Origin: Myxococcota bacterium
GTDB lineage: Bacteria > Myxococcota_A > UBA9160 > UBA4427
DNA: 64,000 bases
NCBI GenBank assembly: GCA_041389495.1
Contig: JAWKRT010000002.1
Coordinates: 806,001-870,000 of the forward strand
Direction: 5' to 3'
Part shown: positions 33,363 through 44,644 of the stretch, piece by piece
Numbering within the stretch: position 1 is the first letter of the stretch
How the letters are laid out: every line of letters starts with the position of its first letter
The notes under the pieces: model-generated
The model's database searches: none
Told to the model about the DNA's origin: nothing
The model's input: only the letters and a program-made list of their open reading frames with translations
Program-made: the position numbers and the translations under genes

Positions 33363-35464
33363 GACGACTGGGCGGCGGCGTGCCCCGTCGGCGCCGCGGC
33401 GTGCGCGGGCGGGGCGACGCGCGCGGCCGGCCGGTCGAGCTTCCCGCGCACGCGCGCGAGCAGGGCCGACGGCGCGATCGGCTTCAGCACGAGCGCCTCG
33501 TCGGCCAGCTCGTCGCCGTAGTCGTGGAGCCGGTCGACGTGCCCCGACATGTAGAGCACGCGCGTCCCGGGGCGCTCCGCGCGCAGCTCGCGCATCATGC
33601 GCGGCCCGCTCATGCTCGGCATCACGACGTCGCTCAGCACGAGGTCGATGCCGCCGGCGAAGGCGCGCGCGACCGCGAGCCCGTGGGCGCCGTCGCGCGC
33701 CTCGAGCACGCGGTAGCCCGCGCGGCGGAGCGCCGTGCAGACCGCGGTGCGGACCTCGGCGCGGTCCTCGACGACGAGCACCGTCTCGTCGCCGCCGGTC
33801 GCGGGCGACGCACTCGCGGGCGCGGCGACGGCGACCGCCGCGCTCTCGGTCGCCGCGGGGAGCTCGATCTCGATCGCCGTGCCCTCGCCCGGCGCGCTCT
33901 CGACGCGGATCCCCCCGTCCATCTGGCTCACGAGCGAGTAGACGACGTAGAGCCCGAGGCCCGTGCCGCTGTGGCGCTGCTTCGTGGTGAAGAAGGCCTC
34001 GAAGGCGCGCTCGCGCACCGTCTCGTCCATTCCCACGCCCGTGTCGGCGATGCGCAGCGCGGCCGCGCCGTCGCGCGCGTGCGTCGCGATCTCGAGGCGC
34101 CCGCCCGACGGCATCGCGTCGCGCGCGTTGACGGCGAGGTTCACGAGGATCTGCTCGAGGTGGCCGGCATCCGCGTGCACGGCCGGCAGCGCCGCGTCGA
34201 GCGCGACCTCGACCTGCACGCTCTCGCCGACGAGCCGCGTCAGGATGCCCTGGATGCCGCGCACGACGTCGTTGAGCTGCACGGTGTCGGGCGTGCTCGC
34301 GCTCGGCCGGCTGACGGCGAGCAGCTGGCGCGTGAGACCCTCGCCCTTCGCCGCCGCGCGCAGGATCTCCTCCGCGGCGTCGCGGTCCTCGCCCGTCGGG
34401 AGCCGCTCGGCGAGCAGCTCGGCGTAGCTCGCGACCACCATCAGCAGGTTGTTGAAGTCGTGCGCGACGCCGCTCGCGAGCTGCCCGACGGCGTCCATCT
34501 TCTGCGACTGCCGCAGCTGCGCCTCGAACTCGTGGCGCAGCGACAGGTCGCGTGCGACGACGATCAGCCGCGGCTCGGCCTCGGCGGCGCGGTACGACGT
34601 CATCGCGGGCTCGTACCAGTGCCACGTCCCGTCCTTGGCGCGCAGGCGGACGTCGTTGCCGTGCGAGCTCCCGCCGGTGAGCGCCTCGGCGATGCGCCGC
34701 GGGATCTCGTCGTGGTCCTCGGGGTGCACGAAGTCGCTCGCCGGGCGCCCGATCAGCTCCTCGGGACGCCAGCCGAGCGCGCCCGCGTGGACGGGCGTCG
34801 CGTAGGCGATGCGGCCGTCGGGATCGAGCTCGAAGAGCAGGTCGGTCGACTGCGCGCCGAGCGCGAGGTGGCGCGCCTCGCTCTCGGCGACCTCGCGCAG
34901 GCTCGCGCTGCGCAGGTGGTCGTAGATGACGGCGATGCCGAGCAGGATGAGCTCGAACAGGATGGCCGCGCGGAACGCCGACTCGGCCGCCACCTCGTGC
35001 GTCACGACGTACGGGAAGTGGACGCCGCGTCGGCGCGCGAGCTCGACCGTGCACAGGACGGCGACGTTGAGGAACGCGGTCGCGCCGCCGGCGCGCGCGC
35101 CGAAGATCATCGTCGCGAGCAGCGGCACGAGGCACAGGTAGAACGCGGCGGCGGTGAGCGTCGCGCCGCTGAGCGCCGTGGTCGTCGCCGCGGCGGCGAA
35201 GATGCCGAACGTCAGTGCGCCGCCGACGCGCCGCCAGCGGCCCGAGCGCCGGATGTCGACGATGCCGGCGATCGACAGCACGCCGAGCACGAGGGTCGCG
35301 ACGCCGGCGACGCGGCTCCCGACCGCGAGCTGCACGGCGGCGATGTAGAACGAGACGACGGCCGAGATCGCGCAGGCGATCAGGACGACGCGCGCGCGGC
35401 GCGCGATGTCGACGCCGTCGCGGCGGACCACCTCGGGGAGCGTCAGGTCGAGCAGCCGGTCCAC
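33356..35464 (-). CDS. Hybrid sensor histidine kinase (6TM-PAS-HisKA-HATPase-REC)
   Basis: 702 residues. Residues 25-185 hold about six hydrophobic helices. A PAS domain follows (LLFELDPDGRIAYATPVHAG to DLSLRHEFE). The phosphoacceptor is in ASGVAHDFNNLL (H335). The ATPase domain has the N box VNLAVNARDAMP, then DTGVGMDE and GTGLGLYVVYS. A C-terminal receiver contains VLSDVVMP with D612 and a late LKPI. It would autophosphorylate and pass phosphate to its own receiver; no output regulator is adjacent. GTG start, seven bases after TAGGAT. It follows the MBL gene by 51 bp. Confidence 0.95.
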   Translation of the reverse strand: MDRLLDLTLPEVVRRDGVDIARRARVVLIACAISAVVSFYIAAVQLAVGSRVAGVATLVLGVLSIAGIVDIRRSGRWRRVGGALTFGIFAAAATTTALSGATLTAAAFYLCLVPLLATMIFGARAGGATAFLNVAVLCTVELARRRGVHFPYVVTHEVAAESAFRAAILFELILLGIAVIYDHLRSASLREVAESEARHLALGAQSTDLLFELDPDGRIAYATPVHAGALGWRPEELIGRPASDFVHPEDHDEIPRRIAEALTGGSSHGNDVRLRAKDGTWHWYEPAMTSYRAAEAEPRLIVVARDLSLRHEFEAQLRQSQKMDAVGQLASGVAHDFNNLLMVVASYAELLAERLPTGEDRDAAEEILRAAAKGEGLTRQLLAVSRPSASTPDTVQLNDVVRGIQGILTRLVGESVQVEVALDAALPAVHADAGHLEQILVNLAVNARDAMPSGGRLEIATHARDGAAALRIADTGVGMDETVRERAFEAFFTTKQRHSGTGLGLYVVYSLVSQMDGGIRVESAPGEGTAIEIELPAATESAAVAVAAPASASPATGGDETVLVVEDRAEVRTAVCTALRRAGYRVLEARDGAHGLAVARAFAGGIDLVLSDVVMPSMSGPRMMRELRAERPGTRVLYMSGHVDRLHDYGDELADEALVLKPIAPSALLARVRGKLDRPAARVAPPAHAAAPTGHAAAQSSQ

Positions 35465-35471
35465 GTTCGCG

Positions 35472-35477
35472 ATCCTA
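35472..35477 (-). promoter_or_regulatory. TANNNT -10, leaderless-type, histidine kinase
   Basis: On the minus strand TAGGAT is seven bases before GTG 35464, with no Shine-Dalgarno. It gives the kinase its own probable promoter despite the same-strand neighbours. Confidence 0.5.
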
Positions 35478-35515
35478 CTCCGGCGCGGCCCTTGCCTGGA
35501 GGCCCGCGCCGCCGT

Positions 35516-36538
35516 TCAGAAGAGCACGACCGGGTCGAAGCGCGGGAGCGTCGCGAACGCGACGTCGGGATGCGCGCGCGCCTTCGCTCCGAGGAAGGCG
35601 CGCAGCGCGTCGCCGCCCCGCGCGAGGAAGCCGGCGGCGCGCACCTCGCCCGTGAACGGCCCCTCGGCCGGGCCCGCGAGGCTGTCCCAGTGGATCGGGA
35701 CGACGCGCGACGGCTTCGTTAGGCCGACCGTCTCGCGCCAGAACGCCTCGCGATACGCGTCCGTCTGCGAGCCGAGCCCGCCCACGCCGAGGAAGACGGT
35801 GTCGGCGCGGAAGCCCTCGAGGCCGCCCGGGACGAACCCCGCGCTCCCCACCACGAGGAAGGACCCGCGCGGGTGGGCGACGTGCAGCACGTAGGCCTTG
35901 CCGACGCGGTAGTCGAAGGCCGACACCGGGGGGACGAGCGGCTCGGTGATGTCCGGCTCGCCGAGCGCGCGCTCGCGGACGGCGGCGTCGGGAAACTCGA
36001 AGTGCCGCGACTCGATAGGCGTCACGACGAAGCGGCCGAGCGCGATCGGCTCGCGGTCGGCGACGACGCGGATGCGGTCCTCGGCGAGCCCCGCGCCGCG
36101 CCCGATGTTCGCGGTCGATTCGGAGCCGAGGAGCACGGCGCCCGTGCGCTGCGCGACGAGCGGCGCGTCCATCGCGTGGTCGAAGTGCGAGTGGACGGGG
36201 AAGACGGCGGCGAGCCGGTCCACCTCGTTGCGCGCGAGCCCGCGCGCGATCGCGTCCGCGTCGGGCGCGATCGTCCCGAAGAAGAGCGCGAGCGCGCCGG
36301 GGCGCGTGAACCACCCGTCCGTCATCCAGGTGGTCTCGCCGTCGGAGAAGACGAGCGTCGCCGTTCCCGTGTAGCGGACGGTGACGGCGCCGTCGGGGAT
36401 CGAGCCGCTGCCCGCGACGGCCCAGGCCGGGTCGACGGGCGGCTCCTCGTAGGTCGTCAGCAGCCGCGCCGCGACGGCGCCGACGCCGAGTGCGACGAGC
36501 ACCGCGACGAGCGCGATGCGCGAGGCGAGCGATCCCAT
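35516..36538 (-). CDS. MBL-fold metallo-hydrolase, membrane-anchored
   Basis: 340 residues. An N-terminal hydrophobic anchor or signal (IALVAVLVALGVGAVAARLL) precedes a metallo-beta-lactamase fold with HSHFDH (H116, H118, D120, H121). Later His and Asp residues lie in ESRHFEF and PIHWDSLAG. It resembles the lipid-hydrolase-like (UlaG/NAPE-PLD-like) MBL proteins, but the substrate is unknown. It would act outside the inner membrane. ATG with GGAGGGG. A strong hairpin separates it from the pyrophosphatase gene. Confidence 0.88.
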   Translation of the reverse strand: MGSLASRIALVAVLVALGVGAVAARLLTTYEEPPVDPAWAVAGSGSIPDGAVTVRYTGTATLVFSDGETTWMTDGWFTRPGALALFFGTIAPDADAIARGLARNEVDRLAAVFPVHSHFDHAMDAPLVAQRTGAVLLGSESTANIGRGAGLAEDRIRVVADREPIALGRFVVTPIESRHFEFPDAAVRERALGEPDITEPLVPPVSAFDYRVGKAYVLHVAHPRGSFLVVGSAGFVPGGLEGFRADTVFLGVGGLGSQTDAYREAFWRETVGLTKPSRVVPIHWDSLAGPAEGPFTGEVRAAGFLARGGDALRAFLGAKARAHPDVAFATLPRFDPVVLF

Positions 36539-36554
36539 GTCCCCTCCGCACTCC

Positions 36555-36583
36555 CCGGTCGGCCGCGGCGGGCGGCCGACCGG
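36555..36583 (-). terminator. 11-bp stem hairpin between hppA and the MBL gene
   Basis: CCGGTCGGCCG (36555-36565) and CGGCCGACCGG (36573-36583) pair perfectly around a 7-base loop. It lies 16 bases past the pyrophosphatase stop on the minus strand. No U tract follows, so it may be a rho-independent-like terminator or a stabiliser. Confidence 0.55.
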
Positions 36584-36598
36584 CGCGCGGGCCCGCGG

Positions 36599-39949
<3,351 letters not shown>

Positions 39950-39981
39950 GGGCGACGCTCCTCCGGCTCCGGCGGCCCCGT

Positions 39982-40013
39982 TCGCTCCGGCGCTCCAGCG
40001 CTCCTGCGCTCCG
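39982..40013. repeat. Four 8-bp tandem units before the MscS gene
   Basis: TCGCTCCG, GCGCTCCA, GCGCTCCT and GCGCTCCG follow one another with no gap, in the 70-bp space between the CaiB-type gene and the MscS gene. The consensus is GCGCTCCN. A related array occurs at 48913-48984. Confidence 0.7.
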
Positions 40014-40019
40014 CCGCGC

Positions 40020-41228
40020 CTAGCGGATCGCGCCGCTCGCGCGCAGCGCGGCGATGCGCGCGTCGTCGACGCCGAGCTCGCGCAGCACCTCGTCGGTGTG
40101 CTCGCCCTGGCGGGGCGCGTGGCGCGCGATCGACGCGGGCGTGCGCTCGAGCCCGATCGCGGGCTTGAGGTAGCGCACCGGGCCGAAGCGCGGGTCGTCC
40201 TGCTCGGTCACCGTGCCCCGGTGGCGCACGTGCGCGTCGGCGAGGAACGCGTCGACGTCGTTCACGGGCGCGAACGGCGCGCCCTCCTCGCGCGCGCGCG
40301 CGACGAAGTCGGCGGTCGCGTGCCGCCGGATCTCGTCGGCGAGCACGGCTGCGAGCGCGGCGTAGTTCGCGAAGCGCTCCGCGCGCTTCGCGAAGCGCGG
40401 GTCGGCGGCGACGTCGGGCCGCCCGAGCGCGCGGCACAGCGCGGCGAGCTGCGCGTCCTCGATCACGACGCCGACGACGTGGCCGTCCGCCGTCTCCCAC
40501 GCGCGGAAGTAGCTCGACGCGACGCTCGCGTCGCCGGCGAGCGGGGGGAACGAGCGCGACATCATCGCGTCGGGCAGCGCGAACGCGGCGTAGGCGTCGA
40601 TCATCGCGACCTCGACGCGCTGCCCGCGCCGCGCTGGGTCGCGCTCGCGCGCGAGCAGCGCGGCGAGCACGCCCGACACCGCGGTGAGCGCCGTGCTCTT
40701 GTCGGCGACGCTCCCCTGCACGAGCGCGGGCGGGCCGTCGCCGCCCTGCTCGGGCATCAGGCCGACGAGCCCCTGCATCACCATGTCGTAGGCGGGCAGG
40801 CCGGCGTACGGGCCGTCCGCCCCGAAGCCGTTGATCGAGAGGTAGACGAGCGCGGGGTTGCGCGCGCGCAGCGCGTCCCAGCCGAGCCCGAGTCGCTCCA
40901 TCACGCCCGGCCGGAAGTTCTCGGCGACGACGTCCACCGCCGCGGCGAGCTCGCGCACGAGCGCGCACCCCTCTTCGCTCTTCAGGTCGACGACGATGCT
41001 GCGCTTGTTGCGGTTGAGCTGGGCGACGAAGCCCGAGAAGCCGGGCTCGCGGAACGGGCCGCCGCTGTAGCGCGCGGGGTCGCCGGCCGGCGCCTCGACC
41101 TTGATCACGTCGGCGCCGAGGTCGCCGAGCGCCTGCGTGCAGAGCGGTCCCGAGATCACCGACGTGAGGTCGAGCACGCGCAGGCCCGCGCACGGGCCCG
41201 GCGCGACGCGGGAAGGGGCGCCGCTCAC
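40020..41228 (-). CDS. CaiB/BaiF family (class III) CoA-transferase
   Basis: 402 residues. The N-terminal LRVLDLTSVISGPLCTQ and LGADVIKVEAPAGDPAR are hallmark blocks, RNKRSIVVDLKSEEG follows, and the catalytic Asp is in PAYDMVMQGLVGLM. The C-terminus has APFAPVNDVDAFLAD. It transfers CoA between carboxylic acids; the acid is not identified. The start GTG overlaps the stop of the upstream oxidoreductase (GTGA), so translation is coupled. It probably acts with the two quinone-oxidoreductase-like genes before it. Confidence 0.93.
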   Translation of the reverse strand: MSGAPSRVAPGPCAGLRVLDLTSVISGPLCTQALGDLGADVIKVEAPAGDPARYSGGPFREPGFSGFVAQLNRNKRSIVVDLKSEEGCALVRELAAAVDVVAENFRPGVMERLGLGWDALRARNPALVYLSINGFGADGPYAGLPAYDMVMQGLVGLMPEQGGDGPPALVQGSVADKSTALTAVSGVLAALLARERDPARRGQRVEVAMIDAYAAFALPDAMMSRSFPPLAGDASVASSYFRAWETADGHVVGVVIEDAQLAALCRALGRPDVAADPRFAKRAERFANYAALAAVLADEIRRHATADFVARAREEGAPFAPVNDVDAFLADAHVRHRGTVTEQDDPRFGPVRYLKPAIGLERTPASIARHAPRQGEHTDEVLRELGVDDARIAALRASGAIR

Positions 41229-42265
41229 GCGCGCGCCGGCGTGCGCGCGGGCGACCGCGTCGCATCCTCGCGCACGGCGAGTGCGAGCTTCCCGCGCACG
41301 CGGTTCGCGACGAGCCGCTCGAGCGCGTCGGGGAGCGCCTCGAACGCGACGAGCTCGTCGACCGCGACGCCGACGCGCCCCTCGCGCCACCAGCCGACGA
41401 GGCGCTCCTGCGCGGCGCGCTTGAAGGCCACGTCGTAGCCGCTCGGCATCACGCCGAGCACCGAGTAGTTGCGGTTCACGAGGTGCGCGGTGTCGACGGT
41501 GCCCCAGCTGCCGCTCGCGAACCCGACGGCGAGCAGCCGCCCCTCGTGCGCGATGCAGCGCGTCGCGGCGCGGAAGGCGTCGCCGCCGACGGGGTCGTAG
41601 ACGACGTCGGCGCCGCGCCCGTCCGTGAGCGCCTGCACGACCTTCGCGACGTCCTCCGCGCGGTGGTCGACGACGTCGTGCGCGCCCTGCTCGGCGCAGT
41701 AGCGCGCCTTCTCCGGCCCGCCCGCCGCCGCGATCACGCGCGCGCCGAGCGCGCGGCCGACCTGCACGGCGGCCGAGCCCGTGCCGCCCGACGCGCCGAG
41801 CACGAGCAGCGTCTCGCCCTTCGCGAGGCGCGCGCGCTGCACGAGCCCGATGTACGCCGTGTGGAGCGGGATCAGGAAGCACGCGGCCTCGGCGTCGCTC
41901 ATGTCGTCGGGCACGGGCAGGCAGAAGTCGGCGAGCCCGAGGCACCGCTCGGCGAAGCTCCCGTGGCCGGTGAAGAAGCTCGTCACCGCCATCACGCGCT
42001 CGCCGACGCGCAGGCCCTCCGCGCCCGGCCCGAGCGCCGCGATGCGGCCCGCGACCTCCTGCCCCTGCGTGAACGGGAGCGGCGGCGTCAGCGCATAACG
42101 AGCCTCGCACATGAGCGCGTCGGGCAGGCCGATGCCGGCGGCCGCGACGTCGACGAGCACCGTGCCCTCGCGCGGCGCGGGAACGGGCGCGTCGCCGCGC
42201 AGGGCGAGCGCCTCGCGCGGCGTTCCCGCCCGCACCGTCTGCCACGCGCGCATCGTCTCGCCCAT
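41225..42265 (-). CDS. NADPH:quinone oxidoreductase-like MDR protein
   Basis: 346 residues of the medium-chain dehydrogenase/reductase family. It has PFTQGQEVAGRI, the nucleotide-binding LVLGASGGTGSAAVQVG and DVVYDPVGGDAF. Zinc-binding Cys residues are absent, as in the QOR subfamily. It reduces quinones or enoyl-type substrates with NADPH. ATG with GAGGAG; a second ATG four codons in is possible. It is the second of two related oxidoreductases (59 bp after the first) and overlaps the CoA-transferase start. Confidence 0.9.
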   Translation of the reverse strand: MGETMRAWQTVRAGTPREALALRGDAPVPAPREGTVLVDVAAAGIGLPDALMCEARYALTPPLPFTQGQEVAGRIAALGPGAEGLRVGERVMAVTSFFTGHGSFAERCLGLADFCLPVPDDMSDAEAACFLIPLHTAYIGLVQRARLAKGETLLVLGASGGTGSAAVQVGRALGARVIAAAGGPEKARYCAEQGAHDVVDHRAEDVAKVVQALTDGRGADVVYDPVGGDAFRAATRCIAHEGRLLAVGFASGSWGTVDTAHLVNRNYSVLGVMPSGYDVAFKRAAQERLVGWWREGRVGVAVDELVAFEALPDALERLVANRVRGKLALAVREDATRSPARTPARA

Positions 42266-42324
42266 TCCGAGCGCTCCTCTTCGAGCCGCGCGCCGCGCCG
42301 CGCGCGCGCCGCGCCGGGACACGG

Positions 42325-43296
42325 TCAGGGAACCAGCACGACCTTGCCGCGCGCGCGCCGGTCGCGCAGCGACGCGAGCGCCTCGGCGGCGCGCGCGAGC
42401 GGGTAGCGCTCGGACACGTACGGCGCGAGCCGCCCGTCGGCGACCATCTCCATGAGCTCGCGCTGCAGGGCCGCGGCCGTCTCGGGCTCGCGCGCCGCCA
42501 TCGCGCCGAAGAAGACACCGACGATCTGGCAGCTCTTGAGCAGCGTGAGGTTGAGCGGGATGCGCGGGATGCCCGCGGTGAAGCCGATCACGAGGTAGCG
42601 GCCGCCCCAGCCCGTCGCGCGCAGCACGGGCTCGGCGTAGTCGCCGCCGATCGCGTCGTACACGACGTCGGCGCCCGCGCCGCCGGTGAGCTCCTTGATG
42701 CGCGCCTTGAGATCGTCGTCGGTCGCGATCGCGACGTCGGCGCCGCGCTCGAGACAGAGCGCGCGCTTCTCCTCGCTCGACGCGACCGCGACGACGCGCG
42801 CGCCGAGCACCTTGCCGAGCTCGACCGCCGCGAGCCCGACGTTGCCCGCGGCGCCGAGCACGACGAGCGTCTCGCCCGCGCGCAGCGCGCCGCGGTAGCG
42901 GAGCGCGTACCAGCCCGTGCCGTACGAGTAGAGGAGGCCCGCGGCCTGCGCGAAGTCGAGGCCCGCGGGCAGCCGGCGCACGCCCGCCGCGCTCGCGCGC
43001 ACCTTCTCGGCGAAGCCGCCCGTCACGCCGCCCGCGCCGACGACGGCGTCGCCGACGGCGAAGCCCTCGACGCCCTCGCCGACCTCGCACACGACGCCGG
43101 CCACCTCGCTCCCGGGCACGAACGGCGGCTTCGCCTTGAACTGGTACTTGTCCTCGATGATCAGGACGTCGGGATAGGTCACCGACGCCGCGCGCATCTC
43201 GATCACGAGCTGGCCGGGCCCCGCGTGCGGATCGTCGACGTCCTCGACGACGAGCGATTCCGGCGGCCCGAACTGTCTGCAGACGACGGCTCTCAT
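42325..43296 (-). CDS. NADPH:quinone oxidoreductase-like MDR protein (second)
   Basis: 323 residues, paralogous to the gene at 41225. Key blocks are PFVPGSEVAGVVCEVGEGV, LVVLGAAGNVGLAAVELGKV and DVVYDAIGGDYAEPVL. There are no zinc ligands. The ATG has GGGGAG upstream. It is first in the minus-strand run that continues through the second MDR gene and the CaiB-type CoA-transferase, a set seen in acyl-CoA or aromatic acid catabolism. The substrates are not known. Confidence 0.9.
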   Translation of the reverse strand: MRAVVCRQFGPPESLVVEDVDDPHAGPGQLVIEMRAASVTYPDVLIIEDKYQFKAKPPFVPGSEVAGVVCEVGEGVEGFAVGDAVVGAGGVTGGFAEKVRASAAGVRRLPAGLDFAQAAGLLYSYGTGWYALRYRGALRAGETLVVLGAAGNVGLAAVELGKVLGARVVAVASSEEKRALCLERGADVAIATDDDLKARIKELTGGAGADVVYDAIGGDYAEPVLRATGWGGRYLVIGFTAGIPRIPLNLTLLKSCQIVGVFFGAMAAREPETAAALQRELMEMVADGRLAPYVSERYPLARAAEALASLRDRRARGKVVLVP

Positions 43297-43319
43297 CCCG
43301 CGCTCCCCGCGATCTTCCT

Positions 43320-43349
43320 TTGTGGCTCCCGAGCGCGCGACGTTATCAT
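43320..43349 (+). promoter_or_regulatory. Promoter for the autotransporter-barrel gene
   Basis: TTGTGG (43320-43325), an 18-bp spacer, then TATCAT (43344-43349). The leader contains GGAGAAGGGGGG before GTG 43397. Confidence 0.5.
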
Positions 43350-43396
43350 GCGCGCGCTCGACGCCACGAGCCGAACGAACGGAGAAGGGGGGAGCC

Positions 43397-44644
43397 GTGC
43401 GATCGATCGTCGGAGTCCTCGCGGCCGCGGCGCTGCTCGCGCCGGCCGCGCGAGCGCAGCACGCCCCGTTCCAGGCGTTCTTCGCGACGGTGTGCGCGGG
43501 CAGCCCGGGCGGCAGCCTGGCGACGCGCTGCGGCGAGACGCCGGGCGGTGCGGGCGACCTGTCCGGCGACAGTGAGCTCTCGCTCAACCCGAACCAGTCG
43601 CTCGCCGCGCACGACGCGTCGCAGGCGCGCGTGCGCCAGCTGAGCCAGGACATCGAGGAGCGGCTCGCGGCGCGGCGCGCCGACGAGGGCGCGAGCCTCG
43701 CCACGCCGATCGGCTTCATCCTGAACGGCCGCTACACGCGCAGCGAGCGCGACCGCAGCTTCGACGGCAGCCCGCTCCAGCCCGAGCCGCTGCAGCGCGA
43801 GCGCGGCTACACGGCGAACGAGGGGAGCGTGCAGGTCGGTGCGGACCTCCGCGTCGGCGAGGGCGCGGTGATCGGCGCGCTCTTCGCCTACTCGCGCAGC
43901 GAGGCCGAGTTCGACCCCGATCGCTCGACCGCGCCGAGCTTCGTGCCGGCGTCGACCTCGGGCGAGGCCGAGACCGACAGCTACTTCCTCACCGCCTTCG
44001 GCTCGCTCGACCTCGGCATGGGCTTCTGGGTCGACGGCAGCCTCGGCGGCGGCATCACGCGCCACACGCTCACGCGCCGCGCGGTCTTCCAGGAGACGAC
44101 GCGCACCATCGCGCAGACGCTCGGCGTGCTCGAGGGCGACACGGACGGCTACGAGCTCTCCGCGACGGCGGGCGCGGGCTACGACCGCCAGGACGGCGCG
44201 CTCTCGTACGGCCCCTACCTGCGCGTGCGCTACGTGAACACGACGCTCGATGGCTATGCGGAGGACGACCCCGCGTCCTCGGGGCTCGCGATGCGCTACG
44301 ACGAGGAGACGCAGCACTCGGCCGTCGGCGTCGTCGGCCTGCGCGCGAGCTATGCGCTCAGCACCGGCATCGGCGTCGTCGTCCCGTCCGTGCGCGTCGA
44401 GTGGGAGCACGAGTACGCGCGCAATGCGTTCACGACGCACCAGTCGTTCAACCGCGACGGCTTCGCGAACGACTACGCGCTGCGCGGCGACGCGCCCGAC
44501 CGCGACTACGCGAACGTCGGCGCGGGCGTGACCGCGGTGCTACCGGGCGGGTGGATGGCCTTCGCCGAGTACGAGGGCCTCTTCGGCTACCGCGATCTCG
44601 CCCGCCACCGCGCGACCGCCGGCCTGCGCGTCGAGCTGCGCTGA
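43397..44644 (+). CDS. Autotransporter-type outer-membrane beta-barrel protein
   Basis: 415 residues from GTG 43397. A signal peptide (IVGVLAAAALLAPAARAQ) is followed by a short Cys-containing region (CAGSPGG, RCGETPGGAG) and a helical linker (ARVRQLSQDIEERLAARRA). The remaining 300 residues are alternating barrel strands, for example GADLRVGEGAVIGALFAYS, SATAGAGYDRQDG, GVVGLRASYALSTGIGV and a closing HRATAGLRVELR. The passenger is almost absent, so it may be a free-standing barrel rather than a classical autotransporter. The 3' end overlaps the convergent caspase-like gene by 105 bp. Confidence 0.82.
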   Translation: MRSIVGVLAAAALLAPAARAQHAPFQAFFATVCAGSPGGSLATRCGETPGGAGDLSGDSELSLNPNQSLAAHDASQARVRQLSQDIEERLAARRADEGASLATPIGFILNGRYTRSERDRSFDGSPLQPEPLQRERGYTANEGSVQVGADLRVGEGAVIGALFAYSRSEAEFDPDRSTAPSFVPASTSGEAETDSYFLTAFGSLDLGMGFWVDGSLGGGITRHTLTRRAVFQETTRTIAQTLGVLEGDTDGYELSATAGAGYDRQDGALSYGPYLRVRYVNTTLDGYAEDDPASSGLAMRYDEETQHSAVGVVGLRASYALSTGIGVVVPSVRVEWEHEYARNAFTTHQSFNRDGFANDYALRGDAPDRDYANVGAGVTAVLPGGWMAFAEYEGLFGYRDLARHRATAGLRVELR